A stretch of DNA of 64,000 bases from Psychroflexus curvus (GCF_020164585.1 NZ_JAIQZF010000003.1:186001-250000); one strand, 5' to 3'. Shown: positions 10,898-20,846, counted from the stretch's first letter. The notes: generated by a model not told the origin, from the letters alone. Program-made: numbers and translations.

Positions 10898-11392
10898 GTG
10901 CTCAATTCGGTACAAACTTATTTTATCAAAAAAAACTTGAAGCCATCAAAGTCCCCTATGACGGGAGATAGAATGTCTATGGTGGGTGTACTATTCAACG
11001 CGGATGTTTCAGATAGAAATCAACTTCGGGAGCATATAGAGCATAATTTTGATGAAGACAGTTCAAAACTTATTTTTTTAGGATTCAGCAGGAAAAACTA
11101 TGAAAAAGAAAAAAAGTCAAATTTTATTTTCACAAAAAAAGATTTTTCATTGCTCGGCCAACCTAGGTCTGAAGTGATTACTGAGTTCTTGAAACACAAT
11201 TATAAATTGCTTTTCAATTTTTTCGGGGAAAATGAACATTATCTCGAGAATATAGCACAACTCGCACAGGCCAACTTAAAGGTGGGTTTATGTGAGTCCA
11301 ATGAAAAAATAAATGATCTTTTACTAGATTTGGAGTCTAAAGATTTACGTTTTTTTGAAGAAAGTTCGAAATATATTAAACACATAATTTAA
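10898..11392 (+). CDS. Hypothetical protein, DUF6913-like
   Basis: A 164-aa cytoplasmic protein without membrane segments. The C-terminal segment ([18 protein letters not shown]) and the position immediately upstream of dapA resemble the flavobacterial DUF6913 family, whose function is unknown. The frame opens at GTG 10898; an ATG at 10958 would give a shorter protein, but the basic helix upstream of it (YFIKKNLK) looks genuine. It ends 7 bp before dapA, so the two are likely an operon. Confidence 0.6.
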   Translation: MLNSVQTYFIKKNLKPSKSPMTGDRMSMVGVLFNADVSDRNQLREHIEHNFDEDSSKLIFLGFSRKNYEKEKKSNFIFTKKDFSLLGQPRSEVITEFLKHNYKLLFNFFGENEHYLENIAQLAQANLKVGLCESNEKINDLLLDLESKDLRFFEESSKYIKHII

Positions 11393-11399
11393 ACAAAAA

Positions 11400-12278
11400 A
11401 TGACACAGTTTTTGGGGACAGGAGTTGCATTGGCGACACCCTTTACTAGAGAGAATGAAATAGATGAAAATGCTTTGAGGCGTTTGGTTCAATTTCAGAT
11501 TAAGAATGGAGTAGATTACATTGTAGTGATGGGGACTACTGCAGAAAGTCCAACCTTGACAAAAGTTGAAAAAGAGCTTGTAAAAACCATCATAAAAAAA
11601 GAAAACAATGGTAAGTTGCCTTTAATTTATGGAATTGGGAGTAATAATACTTCACAATTGGTAAAAGATTTAGCTAAGGAAAACCTTGATGGTTTTGATG
11701 CCATTCTTTCGGTTTCTCCGTTTTATAACAAGCCTACTCAAGAAGGAATTTACCAGCATTTTGCAGCTGTTTCTAAAGCCTCTCCACTTCCTGTCATACT
11801 TTATAATGTTCCCGGAAGAACAAGTTCCAATATGTTGCCGCTTACGGTGAACCGACTAGCCAATGATTTTGATAATATTATTGGCATAAAAGAAGCTTCG
11901 GGAGATATGGTACAAGCCATGCAAATGATACGAGATACTCCAGCAGACTTTCTAGTCATTTCTGGAGATGATATGATTACCTTGCCCATGATTCTTGCTG
12001 GTGGAGCAGGTGTGATTTCGGTAATGGCTCAAGGTTTTCCCTCTGAATTTACCAGGATGGTGAATTTAGGCTTACAGAGAGAAAATGACGAAGCTTACAA
12101 AATTCAATTTCAACTGATGAATGGTATGGATCTCATTTTCAAAGAAGGAAATCCATCTGGAATCAAATCGGTTTTAGAATTGAAAAAAATAATAAATGGG
12201 TCTGTAAGATTACCATTAGTTGAAGCAACTCCAGAATTAAAATCAGCTCTGAGTATTTTTATTAATCAGTTGAAATAG
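11400..12278 (+). CDS. dapA: 4-hydroxy-tetrahydrodipicolinate synthase
   Basis: Condenses pyruvate with aspartate semialdehyde, the first committed step of the lysine/diaminopimelate pathway. The TIM-barrel family signatures are present: GTTAES (45-50), YNVPGRT (135-141, catalytic Tyr135), and the Schiff-base Lys164 in GIKEASGD. The SGDD motif near 193 and the 292-aa length are normal. It follows the DUF6913-like gene by 7 bp and is followed by a separate promoter for bamD. Confidence 0.96.
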   Translation: MTQFLGTGVALATPFTRENEIDENALRRLVQFQIKNGVDYIVVMGTTAESPTLTKVEKELVKTIIKKENNGKLPLIYGIGSNNTSQLVKDLAKENLDGFDAILSVSPFYNKPTQEGIYQHFAAVSKASPLPVILYNVPGRTSSNMLPLTVNRLANDFDNIIGIKEASGDMVQAMQMIRDTPADFLVISGDDMITLPMILAGGAGVISVMAQGFPSEFTRMVNLGLQRENDEAYKIQFQLMNGMDLIFKEGNPSGIKSVLELKKIINGSVRLPLVEATPELKSALSIFINQLK

Positions 12279-12318
12279 CCTGGGTTTTATTGCATTTTTA
12301 TTATCGAAGATTTATCCC

Positions 12319-12326
12319 TAATTTTG
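12319..12326 (+). promoter_or_regulatory. Bacteroidota -7 box for the bamD operon
   Basis: TAATTTTG fits TAnnTTTG and ends 16 bp before the bamD ATG. It would drive the bamD-rpoZ-coaBC-DUF4835 run. No clear -33 element is seen at the usual spacing. Confidence 0.45.
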
Positions 12327-12342
12327 CACGATATTTAAGTTT

Positions 12343-13167
12343 ATGAAGCGATTATTAGTTCTCTTGATTATTATAGCCGGATTCTCCTCTTGTAGCGAGT
12401 ATCAGAAAGTCTTAAAAGAGAAAGAGATTTCTCCAAAGTACAAAATGGCTAAGCAGTTTTACGGTCAAGGAGTCGAAACAGGTAAGAATAAGTATTTCCG
12501 TAAGGCAATTCGTTTATTCGATCAAATCTTACCACAATATAAAGGGAAGCCTTCCGGGGAGACGGTAACTTATATGAATGCAAATGCGCATTACCTGGTA
12601 GGAGATTATTTTATGTCGGGGTATATGTTCGAACGTTTTACTAAATCCTATCCCAATAGCGAAAAAGTAGAAGAGGCTTTCTATAAGAGTGCAAAAAGTT
12701 ATTACGAAGTCTCTCCAATTTATAGTAAAGATCAGGAAGACACCTATAAAGCTATAAGTAAACTTCAATTCTATCTCAATACCTATCCCGATGGAGAATT
12801 TTTCTCATCCGCGAATGATATTATTCAGGAGCTAAGCGTAAAGATTGAAAAGAAATTTTACGAAATATCAAAACAATACCATCATACAGAGCGTTACAAA
12901 GCAGCGATACAGTCATTTGACAATTTTATTCTCAAGTTTCCAGGATCTAAATTTAGAGAGCAAGCCTATTTTTACAAGTTTGAATCTGCTTATATTTTAG
13001 CCATTAACAGTGTGACCTATTTAATTCCAGAACGCTTGGCTGAAGCTTTGCTTTACTATGAAGATTTTATCAAATATTATGGTGACTCCGAAAGTGAACT
13101 TTTGGATCAAGCCAAAACATACGCACAAGACATAGAACAACGTACTAATACCCAAATAGAATTATGA
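12343..13167 (+). CDS. bamD: Outer membrane protein assembly factor BamD
   Basis: Lipoprotein of the BAM complex, which inserts beta-barrels into the outer membrane. The signal peptide ends in FSSC with lipidated Cys17. The rest is TPR-like helical pairs, with the family pattern YLVGDYFMSGYMFERFTKSYPNS at about 85-107 and FDNFILKFPGS near 188. The length of 274 aa fits. It overlaps rpoZ by ATGA and begins the conserved Bacteroidota cluster bamD-rpoZ-coaBC-DUF4835-recN. Confidence 0.93.
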   Translation: MKRLLVLLIIIAGFSSCSEYQKVLKEKEISPKYKMAKQFYGQGVETGKNKYFRKAIRLFDQILPQYKGKPSGETVTYMNANAHYLVGDYFMSGYMFERFTKSYPNSEKVEEAFYKSAKSYYEVSPIYSKDQEDTYKAISKLQFYLNTYPDGEFFSSANDIIQELSVKIEKKFYEISKQYHHTERYKAAIQSFDNFILKFPGSKFREQAYFYKFESAYILAINSVTYLIPERLAEALLYYEDFIKYYGDSESELLDQAKTYAQDIEQRTNTQIEL

Positions 13168-13499
13168 ATTCAAATATCAAACACACCAGCGCTCCGTTAA
13201 GCACTACTACAATCAACAAGAATAAAGTTGATGCTGCTACCGGTAACATTTATGAAGCGATTTCAATTGTTTCTAAACGTGCCAATCAGATCAATGTTGA
13301 GATGAAGAAAGAGCTTTTAGAGAAATTAGATGAATTTGCTACTTATAATGAAAATCTTGATGAGGTTTTTGAAAATAAAGAGCAAATAGAGGTGTCTAAA
13401 TACTACGAAAGATTACCAAAGCCACATTCTATTGCTATGGATGAGTGGTTAGACGATAAAATATACTACAGAAATACCAAGGAAAATACAGAAGAGTAA
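13164..13499 (+). CDS. rpoZ: DNA-directed RNA polymerase omega subunit (Rpb6-like)
   Basis: Small RNA polymerase subunit that helps fold the beta' subunit. At 111 aa it is longer than the proteobacterial omega, as in other Bacteroidota. The core NIYEAISIVSKRANQIN (28-44) is the Rpb6/omega helix that contacts beta'. The C-terminal tail is acidic. The gene overlaps the bamD stop and lies 6 bp upstream of coaBC, matching the conserved gene order for this subunit. Confidence 0.88.
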   Translation: MNSNIKHTSAPLSTTTINKNKVDAATGNIYEAISIVSKRANQINVEMKKELLEKLDEFATYNENLDEVFENKEQIEVSKYYERLPKPHSIAMDEWLDDKIYYRNTKENTEE

Positions 13500-13505
13500 C
13501 ACGTA

Positions 13506-14708
13506 TTGCACATGAGTATTTTAAGCGGCAAGCATATCCTATTAGGAATTACGGGTGGCATTGCCGCTTATAAATCTGCATTTTTGGTAAGGCTCCTTAA
13601 AAAAGCTGGAGCCAATGTAAAAGTGGTCATGACTCCAGAGTCTGAACACTTTGTTACTCCACTTACACTCTCAACACTTTCAGAAAATCCGGTAGTTTCC
13701 TCATTTACCGATGAAGAAAAAAACTGGAATAACCACGTCGAACTTGGATTGTGGGCCGATCTCATGTTGATTGCTCCGGCAACAGCCAACACGCTTTCTA
13801 AGATGGCTGCTGGTAATGCCAATAATCTTTTAATTACCACTTATCTATCAGCCAAATGTCCTGTTTACTTTGCTCCTGCAATGGACCTCGACATGTACAA
13901 ACACGCTTCTTCCAAAGCCAGTATTGATGAATTAATCAGTTTTGGGAATAAATTCATTCAACCAGAGTCGGGTCCTCTTGCCAGTGGACTCAGTGGAGAA
14001 GGAAGAATGGCTGAGCCGGAAAATATTGTTAACTTCATAGAACAGGATATACTTTCGGGGCTTCCGCTTTCAGGAAAAACGATTACAATTACAGCCGGCC
14101 CTACTTATGAGGCCATTGATCCCGTTCGGTTTATAGGTAACCATTCTAGCGGGCAAATGGGTTTTGAACTGGCAGCACAAGCCCTAAAACTCGGGGCGGC
14201 GGTAAATTTAATAACAGGGCCAACTCACTTTAAACTCCAGGATAGCCTATTAAAAAGAATTGACGTGATGAGCGCTCAGGACATGTTTGAATCTGCCATA
14301 TCACATTTTGAAAATTCTGATATTGTAATTGCAGCAGCAGCGGTTTCAGATTATAAGCCTTTGAAACAATTCGATCAAAAACTGAAGAAAAGTGAAGATG
14401 CTTTGCGCATAGATTTAGAACCTACACCAGATATCCTTAAGCATCTTGGAACTTTGAAAACACATCAAACTTTAGTTGGGTTTGCACTTGAAACCACTAA
14501 TGAAGAAGAGAATGCAAAATCTAAATTAAAAAAGAAAAATTTAGATTTTATAGTGTTGAATTCTCTTAATGATAAAGATGCGGGATTCAAGAAAGAAACC
14601 AATAAAATCAAAATCATAACAAATTCAGAAGTCATTCGTTTTGATACTAAATCCAAAGCCGACGTTGCTGAGGATATTTTGAATCATATTTTGAAAATCA
14701 TGAAATAA
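13506..14708 (+). CDS. coaBC: Bifunctional phosphopantothenoylcysteine decarboxylase/synthetase
   Basis: Makes 4'-phosphopantetheine for coenzyme A. The N-terminal CoaC flavoprotein domain (about 1-180) shows GGIAAYKSA, the catalytic-His region NHVELGLWADLMLIAPATA and PAMDLDMY. The CoaB synthetase domain (about 186-400) starts with TITAGPTYEAIDPVRFIGNHSSG. The length of 400 aa is typical. Two in-frame starts lie close together (13506 and 13512), and the second (MSILSG) is equally plausible. coaE, a later step of the same pathway, lies 5.5 kb downstream. Confidence 0.95.
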   Translation: MHMSILSGKHILLGITGGIAAYKSAFLVRLLKKAGANVKVVMTPESEHFVTPLTLSTLSENPVVSSFTDEEKNWNNHVELGLWADLMLIAPATANTLSKMAAGNANNLLITTYLSAKCPVYFAPAMDLDMYKHASSKASIDELISFGNKFIQPESGPLASGLSGEGRMAEPENIVNFIEQDILSGLPLSGKTITITAGPTYEAIDPVRFIGNHSSGQMGFELAAQALKLGAAVNLITGPTHFKLQDSLLKRIDVMSAQDMFESAISHFENSDIVIAAAAVSDYKPLKQFDQKLKKSEDALRIDLEPTPDILKHLGTLKTHQTLVGFALETTNEEENAKSKLKKKNLDFIVLNSLNDKDAGFKKETNKIKIITNSEVIRFDTKSKADVAEDILNHILKIMK

Positions 14709-15595
14709 TGAATCTTAAGTATATTTTATTGGTTTTATGGTTTCCTTTAGCAGCTTCGCCTCAGGCTATTGAGGCAGAGGTGGTGTTGGATGCTCAACAG
14801 ACCGGAAGAAGTCAGCTTTCTATTTTTAACACCCTGGAGAAGGATGTCACTGAATTCATCAATAACACACGCTGGACAGATGCCAACTACCAGCCTCATC
14901 AACGTATTAAGTGCAGTTTTAATATTTTGGTGCAGAGTTATGATGCAGACAGTTTTCAGGCGACACTTCAAGTTCAGTCTTCTCGGCCCATTTTTGGTTC
15001 AAGTATGAATTCGATTTTATTGAATATAAAAGACGATAATTTCAATTTTATTTATAAGGAATTTGAGCCTTTGAATTACAATCCTAATGTATTCAGTAGT
15101 AATCTTATTTCTACACTTAGTTTTTATGTGTACACCATTCTTGGATATGATGCAGATACATTTGAGGAAGGCGCAGGTGATGAGTTTTATGAAGAAGCTA
15201 GAAAAATTGTTAATGCAGCCGGGCAAAGAGGCGGCATAGGCTGGAGAGACGCGGGAATTTCCCAAAGCAGGTTTGGAATTAACAGAGATTTGCTTTCCGG
15301 GAATTTTTCAAATTTCAGAAAAGCCATATATATTTATCATAGAGAGGGTCTTGATGTCATGCATAAAGATGTTTTTAAAGGAAAAGAAAATATTCTCACA
15401 GCAATCGATTTGATTTCGCAAAATTCAAAAAGCAGGCCTAATGCTGTCTTATTTAGACTATTTTTTGATGCAAAGTCAGATGAACTTATGCAGATTTTAA
15501 GTGGTGGTCCAGAACTGGATATCAAATCTACCATGAGCACTTTAAATCAGGTTGCTCCTGTACATAACAGGAAATGGAGAATGATTGGCAGGTAA
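14708..15595 (+). CDS. DUF4835 family protein, probably exported
   Basis: A 295-aa protein with an N-terminal hydrophobic signal (about residues 1-20) and no other membrane segment. The central features FINNTRWTDANYQPHQRI and SRPIFGSSMNS, together with the position between coaBC and recN, match DUF4835, a Bacteroidota-specific family of unknown function. The ATG shares bases with the coaBC stop (TAATG), so translation is probably coupled. Its neighbours suggest envelope or assembly work, but that is inference. Confidence 0.85.
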   Translation: MNLKYILLVLWFPLAASPQAIEAEVVLDAQQTGRSQLSIFNTLEKDVTEFINNTRWTDANYQPHQRIKCSFNILVQSYDADSFQATLQVQSSRPIFGSSMNSILLNIKDDNFNFIYKEFEPLNYNPNVFSSNLISTLSFYVYTILGYDADTFEEGAGDEFYEEARKIVNAAGQRGGIGWRDAGISQSRFGINRDLLSGNFSNFRKAIYIYHREGLDVMHKDVFKGKENILTAIDLISQNSKSRPNAVLFRLFFDAKSDELMQILSGGPELDIKSTMSTLNQVAPVHNRKWRMIGR

Positions 15596-15660
15596 TAGTA
15601 GTGCAGATCGGTCAATATTTAGTAGATTAGCTTTCGTATTAATGTCTTAAATTTTAATCT

Positions 15661-17313
15661 GTGCTTAGAGTTCTTGGGATCAAAAATTTTGCTCTTATCG
15701 AAGACATCAGTCTCGAATTCACCGATAATTTCTCAATTATCACTGGTGAAACCGGAGCAGGTAAATCCATTATTCTTGGAGCACTTTCTCTGTTATTAGG
15801 AAAACGAGCCGATCTTAATTCTATAAGAAATTCAGAACAAAAATGCGTTATCGAAGGCCAGTTTTCTGTTGGTGCTTTCGGTTTGAAATCTCTATTTGAA
15901 AATTTAGATTTGGATTATGAGGAAGAGACTATCATCAGACGGGAAATATTACCTTCAGGAAAATCCAGAGCTTTTGTAAACGACACTCCAGTGAGGCTCT
16001 CAAATTTGAGCGAGCTTGGTGTTCATCTCATAGACATTCATAGTCAGCATGAAACCTTATCGATTGGAAATCAAGATTACCAATACGATGTTTTAGATAC
16101 AGTAGCTCAAAATTCAGAATTGAAGTCAGACTATCTGAAGAATTATAAATTACTGAATAAATTCAGAAAAGAATTTGATGAGCTAAAATCTAAACAGGTA
16201 AAAGCTGTTGAAGCTTACGATTATAATGTGTTTTTACTTTCAGAATTAACGGAAGCTAACCTCAAACCCGGACTTCAGGAAGAGTTGGAGTCAACACAAA
16301 GCAAGTTGAGTCATGTCGAAGAACTTCAGGAAAAATTGGGTCAATCTTTTCAGCAGTTGGATGAAGAATCGATTGGTGTGGTTGCTCAGCTGAGGCAAAT
16401 CAATTTGCAATTAAGAAAGGCTTCCCAGCTAGACCCCAGTCTCGGCGAGCTTCATCAACGGATAGAAAGTATTTTGATAGAAGCTGAAGACATCAGTTCT
16501 GAAACTCAAAGCCAGCTGGAATCTTTGGATGCAGATCCTAAAGCCCTGGAAGAGGTAAACGAAAAGCTTCAACTGATTTATACGCTGCAAAAGAAGCATC
16601 ACGTTCCAGATATTGACGGTCTCCTAACAGTTAAGGAAGCCCTCGAGCAACAGGTTTCTGTAAAAGAAAATGCTGAAAAAGAACTTCAAAAAGCTGAGCT
16701 TCAAATCTCAAAACAACAAGAGCAATTATCCAAACTAGCCAAAAAACTTTTTGAAAGCAGATTGAAAACTACGGCAACTATTTCAAAAGTTGTTGAAGAC
16801 ATGTTAGGTGAATTGGGTATTCTAGATGCTAAGCTTAAGATTGAAGGTGCTTTTAATTCAACGTTCAGCTCGAGAGGAGCAGACGATTTTGAATGGTTGT
16901 TTTCTGCTAATAAGGGAAGTAAACCTCAGGACATCAAAAAAGTGGCTTCCGGAGGGGAATTGTCGAGAATAACTTTAGCTATAAAAAGTTTGTTGGCTCA
17001 ATATGAAAACTTGCCGAGCATCATTTTTGATGAAATAGACACTGGAGTTTCCGGAGATGTAGCGACAAAAATGGGAGTGATTATGAAAAAAATGTCAGCT
17101 TCCTTACAGGTGATTTCTATTACTCACTTACCGCAAATAGCGGGGATGGGCCAACAGCATTTTAAAGTATATAAAACCACTAAAAACGAAAAAACACAAT
17201 CCAATATAAAAGTTCTTAAAAACCAGGATCGTGTTGTTGAGCTTGCCGAAATGCTGGGAGGTGATAAAACCTCTGAATCTGCTCTGGCTCATGCTCAATC
17301 TTTGTTAAAATGA
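15661..17313 (+). CDS. recN: DNA repair protein RecN
   Basis: SMC-like ATPase acting in double-strand-break repair. Walker A is GETGAGKS (about 30-37), the long central region (about 155-370) is Glu/Lys/Gln-rich coiled coil, the ABC signature is VASGGELSRI, and Walker B is IIFDEIDTGVSG. The length of 550 aa is typical. The start is a GTG at 15661 (MLRVLGIKNFALIED), the only position that keeps the conserved first strand. It is separated from DUF4835 by 65 bp. Confidence 0.96.
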   Translation: MLRVLGIKNFALIEDISLEFTDNFSIITGETGAGKSIILGALSLLLGKRADLNSIRNSEQKCVIEGQFSVGAFGLKSLFENLDLDYEEETIIRREILPSGKSRAFVNDTPVRLSNLSELGVHLIDIHSQHETLSIGNQDYQYDVLDTVAQNSELKSDYLKNYKLLNKFRKEFDELKSKQVKAVEAYDYNVFLLSELTEANLKPGLQEELESTQSKLSHVEELQEKLGQSFQQLDEESIGVVAQLRQINLQLRKASQLDPSLGELHQRIESILIEAEDISSETQSQLESLDADPKALEEVNEKLQLIYTLQKKHHVPDIDGLLTVKEALEQQVSVKENAEKELQKAELQISKQQEQLSKLAKKLFESRLKTTATISKVVEDMLGELGILDAKLKIEGAFNSTFSSRGADDFEWLFSANKGSKPQDIKKVASGGELSRITLAIKSLLAQYENLPSIIFDEIDTGVSGDVATKMGVIMKKMSASLQVISITHLPQIAGMGQQHFKVYKTTKNEKTQSNIKVLKNQDRVVELAEMLGGDKTSESALAHAQSLLK

Positions 17314-17346
17314 TTAACTTTACAGCATTCAAAAAAAAATTAAACT

Positions 17347-18159
17347 ATGTCATATAACTTACTGAAAGGAAAACGCGGAATTATTTTTGGGGCTTTAGAT
17401 GAAAATTCTATCGCATGGAAAACCGCTGAAAGAGCACATGAGGAAGGCGCTAAATTTGTTCTTACCAACGCTCCTGTAGCTTTGAGAATGGGAACTATCA
17501 AATCTCTTGCTGAAAAAACCAATTCCGAAGTGATTGCTGCAGATGCTACTAAAATTGAAGACCTGGAAAATCTGATCGAAAAATCTGAAGAAATTCTTGG
17601 AGGAAAATTGGATTTTGTCTTGCATTCTATCGGGATGTCCATCAATGTAAGAAAGGGAAAACACTATACCGATCAGAATTACGATTGGACGCATAAAGGG
17701 CTTGATGTTTCAGCTATGTCTTTTCATAAATTGATGCAAACGCTTTACAAAAAGGATGCTATGAATGAATGGGGAAGCATTGTAGCGCTTACTTATATGG
17801 CAGCTCAGCGAGTATTCCCAGATTATAACGATATGGCAGATAACAAAGCCTATTTAGAATCTGTTGCCAGGAGCTTTGGATACTTTTTTGGAAAAGATAA
17901 AAAAGTAAGAGTAAATACTATTTCACAATCTCCAACGCCAACTTCTGCTGGACAGGGTGTAAAAGGATTTACAGGCTTTATGAATTATGCAGAAAAAATG
18001 TCACCGCTTGGTAATGCAACAGCTTTGGAATGTGCAGATTATACCTTGACACTATTTTCAGATTTGACTAAAAAAGTGACCTTACAAAACTTATTTCATG
18101 ATGGTGGATTCTCCAATATGGGAGTGAGCCAGGAGATCATGGAAGCGATGGAAGACTAG
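17347..18159 (+). CDS. fabI: Enoyl-[acyl-carrier-protein] reductase (NADH)
   Basis: Last reductive step of type II fatty-acid elongation. This is an SDR fold with the FabI-specific N-terminal nucleotide loop IIFGALDENSIAW (12-24) and the catalytic Tyr-x6-Lys in DYNDMADNKAYLES (about 157-170). The substrate-binding region TISQSPTPTSAG follows. The length of 270 aa fits FabI. A strong hairpin terminator lies just after the stop (18192-18219). Confidence 0.95.
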   Translation: MSYNLLKGKRGIIFGALDENSIAWKTAERAHEEGAKFVLTNAPVALRMGTIKSLAEKTNSEVIAADATKIEDLENLIEKSEEILGGKLDFVLHSIGMSINVRKGKHYTDQNYDWTHKGLDVSAMSFHKLMQTLYKKDAMNEWGSIVALTYMAAQRVFPDYNDMADNKAYLESVARSFGYFFGKDKKVRVNTISQSPTPTSAGQGVKGFTGFMNYAEKMSPLGNATALECADYTLTLFSDLTKKVTLQNLFHDGGFSNMGVSQEIMEAMED

Positions 18160-18191
18160 TTACTTGCATTTAGAAATTTTACATGAATGAT

Positions 18192-18219
18192 TCCCGAACC
18201 TCTGGTTCGGGATTTTTTA
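18192..18219 (+). terminator. Rho-independent terminator after fabI
   Basis: Perfect 9-bp stem TCCCGAACC/GGTTCGGGA with a TCT loop, followed by a T run. It lies 33 bp after the fabI stop. Confidence 0.9.
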
Positions 18220-18226
18220 TTTGTAA

Positions 18227-18234
18227 TATCTTTA
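18227..18234 (+). promoter_or_regulatory. Possible -7 box of the glycosyltransferase gene
   Basis: TATCTTTA is one base from TAnnTTTG and ends 4 bp before the ATG at 18239, immediately after the fabI terminator. If real, the transcript would start at or next to the start codon. Confidence 0.3.
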
Positions 18235-18238
18235 CAGC

Positions 18239-19246
18239 ATGGTAGAGCTTTACTTTTCCTTTATAATCCCCGTTTATAACCGGCCCCATGAGATCAAAGA
18301 ACTTTTAGAAAGTCTTAGTCTGGTTACGGGTTCTTTTGAAGTAGTGATAGTCGAAGATGGCTCGAAAGACACTTGTGAAGAAGTGATAAATGATTTCAAA
18401 GAAATACTAAACATTTCTTATTACTTCAAAAATAATACGGGTCCTGGCGATTCCAGAAACTACGGAATGCAAAAGGCAACAGGAAACTATTTTATCATTT
18501 TAGATAGCGATGTTATTGTTCCAGCGAATTATGTGAAAATTGTAAGAGCAGCTTTATCTGAAAGATATCTGGATTGTTATGGCGGTGGAGATAAAGCCTT
18601 GGATTCATTTACGCCTATTCAGAAGTCAATTGATCATGCGATGACTTCACTTCTAACTACAGGAGGCATTAGAGGCAGCGTACAATCTAAAGCCTCTCAA
18701 TCCTATGAACCTAGAAGTTTCAATATGGGAATTTCTAAAGCAGCCTTTCTGGAGTCTGAGGGTTTTAGCAGCATACATCCGGGAGAAGACCCCGATTTAT
18801 CTATTCGTCTCAAAAAACAAAAATTTAAAGTGGGCTATATTGATGGAGCGCACGTTTATCACAAGCGAAGAACAGATTTTAAAAAATTTTCTATGCAGGT
18901 GTTTAAATTTGGTTTAGTGAGACCTATTTTACTATCCCGCTATCCCGCTACTTCGAAACTTACCTATTGGTTTCCCTTTTTATATACTTTGATGCTTGTT
19001 TTAGGCATGGTTTCACTTCTATTCAAAATCCATTATATACTTTATTTTTATGTCATTTACAATCTTTTAGTTTATATAGATGCAATTATAGATCATAAAA
19101 ATTTTAAAATAGCTATATTAAGCGTATTTGCTACCAATATTCAATTTGTAAGCTATGGAACTGGTTTTATCTGGAGCTATTATAAAATTCATATATTGAG
19201 ACAAATACCTGAAAAAACATTTCCAAAATTATTCTTTAGTAAATGA
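18239..19246 (+). CDS. Family 2 glycosyltransferase, membrane-associated
   Basis: GT-A fold glycosyltransferase. The N-terminal SFIIPVYNRPHEIKELLESL and VIVEDGSKD bind the nucleotide sugar, LDSDVIVP is the metal-binding DxD region (about 91), and GEDPDLSIRLKK (about 182-193) holds the catalytic ED pair. The C-terminal third has two or three hydrophobic segments (about 240-310), so it sits at the inner membrane. The donor and acceptor are unknown. It overlaps the YbbR-like gene by ATGA, starting a four-base-overlap chain through coaE. Confidence 0.9.
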   Translation: MVELYFSFIIPVYNRPHEIKELLESLSLVTGSFEVVIVEDGSKDTCEEVINDFKEILNISYYFKNNTGPGDSRNYGMQKATGNYFIILDSDVIVPANYVKIVRAALSERYLDCYGGGDKALDSFTPIQKSIDHAMTSLLTTGGIRGSVQSKASQSYEPRSFNMGISKAAFLESEGFSSIHPGEDPDLSIRLKKQKFKVGYIDGAHVYHKRRTDFKKFSMQVFKFGLVRPILLSRYPATSKLTYWFPFLYTLMLVLGMVSLLFKIHYILYFYVIYNLLVYIDAIIDHKNFKIAILSVFATNIQFVSYGTGFIWSYYKIHILRQIPEKTFPKLFFSK

Positions 19247-20193
19247 GTAGATACAAACAGTTTGATAACATCAAGACCAGCATCAAAAAAAGAAATTACA
19301 AGGCTTTTTTCTTTTTCTTAGCCTTTACTCTTCTTATATGGTCATTTGTACAACTTTCAAAAACTTATGAGCATGATGTGGAGTTAACTTTTGAGTTTGG
19401 AGAAATTCCACAGCATATTGTTTTAGACAATAAGACCAAAAAAGTATCTGCTCAAGTAAAGCAAACTGGTTTTAAAATCCTGTACATAAAGCTTTTTAAT
19501 TCAACTATTGAATTGAATTTCAATCAACTCGATTCATTGAGCGATCATTATAGTTATAGTCTGATAAATAACAAATCTCATATTGCTAAGTCCTTAAATT
19601 TGTCGAAAGGGGAAATAGAAATTGGAAAGGATTCTTTTCAATTTAACCATTACAAGTTATCGACTAAGAAATTGAAAATTAAACCAAACATTCATTTAGA
19701 TTTCAGTAAAGGGTATGACTCTATTACAGATTTTGTTTTTGAACCAAGGTTTATAGAAGTTTCTGGTAATGACTCTATTTTGAAAACTTTGGAATATGTA
19801 ACAACGAAAGAAAAGATCTTAAAAGAAGTTTCGGATACAGTTAGCGGGCATATTCAAATCCAAAAAATTGAAGATATTTCAATTAATTACCTGGTAGAGA
19901 CTGTGAGTTACACATTGCCTGTTGTGAAATTTACAGAAGGCACCTTTGAGATTCCGATACGTCTAGAAAACAAGGCTCTAGAGAATAAACTTGTTATTTT
20001 TCCTAAAACAGTAAAAGTAAATTTTACGACAAGTCTTTCAAACTACGAAAGAATAGATGAGTCTGGTTTTAAGGTGGTCGCGAAATATAAGCCAAGTGAA
20101 GACTTTATGTTTCTAGAACTGGTGGAACAGCCAAGACTTGTAAAAAGTGTTTCTTTAGAAAATTATAAGGTTGATTATTTGATTAAAAAATGA
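19243..20193 (+). CDS. YbbR-like domain protein
   Basis: A 316-aa protein with one N-terminal transmembrane helix (about 20-38) and an extracytoplasmic part built from YbbR-like beta domains. In Firmicutes such proteins (CdaR) regulate the diadenylate cyclase CdaA; no cdaA is visible here, so only the domain family is claimed. The order GT2-YbbR-coaE is common in flavobacteria. It overlaps both neighbours by ATGA. Confidence 0.75.
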   Translation: MSRYKQFDNIKTSIKKRNYKAFFFFLAFTLLIWSFVQLSKTYEHDVELTFEFGEIPQHIVLDNKTKKVSAQVKQTGFKILYIKLFNSTIELNFNQLDSLSDHYSYSLINNKSHIAKSLNLSKGEIEIGKDSFQFNHYKLSTKKLKIKPNIHLDFSKGYDSITDFVFEPRFIEVSGNDSILKTLEYVTTKEKILKEVSDTVSGHIQIQKIEDISINYLVETVSYTLPVVKFTEGTFEIPIRLENKALENKLVIFPKTVKVNFTTSLSNYERIDESGFKVVAKYKPSEDFMFLELVEQPRLVKSVSLENYKVDYLIKK

Positions 20194-20777
20194 TAAAAAT
20201 TGGGCTTACAGGAGGAATAGGAAGTGGTAAAACTACCGTTGCCAATATGTTTAGAGAGCAACATGTGCCTGTCTTTATTGCGGATATAGAAGCCAAAAAA
20301 ATACTTGATAATTCTAAAGTTGCTACCGAAGTGGCGCAAACTTTTGACCTAAATCTGACGTCTGAAGGTTTAATTCATAAGCCAGATTTGGCTTCCATCG
20401 TGTTCAAAGACGCGCAAGCTCTTCAAACTTTAAATTCAATAATACATCCAAAAGTTCACCAGAGTTTTAAAAACTGGCTTAGTAAACAAAACTCTCCTTA
20501 CATTATTTATGAAGCGGCGATTATATTCGAAAAAAAAAGAGCTTCAGATTTTGATTATACTGTATTGGTTACAGCACCTGAAGAGGTAAGAATAAACCGC
20601 GTCATGCAAAGAGATAATGTGAGTTATAAAGATGTGAAATCCAGAATGAAGGCTCAGTGGCCTGAATCTAAAAAGGTGAAATTAGCTGACTTCATTATTG
20701 AAAATATTAATTTAAAAGAAACTCAGCAACAGGTTAAGGAACTTCATAAGATATTTTCAAATTTTTCATATAAATAG
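20190..20777 (+). CDS. coaE: Dephospho-CoA kinase
   Basis: Final step of CoA biosynthesis, phosphorylating the 3'-OH of dephospho-CoA. The P-loop GLTGGIGSGKTTVANMF is at residues 5-21, the Asp of VFIADIEA follows, and YEAAIIFEK and the lid region NRVMQRDN are typical. The length of 195 aa is normal. The start overlaps the YbbR-like gene by ATGA. Confidence 0.95.
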   Translation: MIKIGLTGGIGSGKTTVANMFREQHVPVFIADIEAKKILDNSKVATEVAQTFDLNLTSEGLIHKPDLASIVFKDAQALQTLNSIIHPKVHQSFKNWLSKQNSPYIIYEAAIIFEKKRASDFDYTVLVTAPEEVRINRVMQRDNVSYKDVKSRMKAQWPESKKVKLADFIIENINLKETQQQVKELHKIFSNFSYK

Positions 20778-20833
20778 GCGTATTCTCTTGTTAACTTTCG
20801 GTTAAACACTGATAAAGCATTTTGTTAAAATTG

Positions 20834-20841
20834 TAATTTTG
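20834..20841 (+). promoter_or_regulatory. -7 box of the two-component operon, implying a leaderless transcript
   Basis: TAATTTTG matches TAnnTTTG and ends only 5 bp before the ATG at 20847. With the usual spacing of about 6-7 bases from the box to the transcription start, the message would begin at or next to the start codon. No -33 TTTG at normal spacing. Confidence 0.45.
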
Positions 20842-20846
20842 ACAAA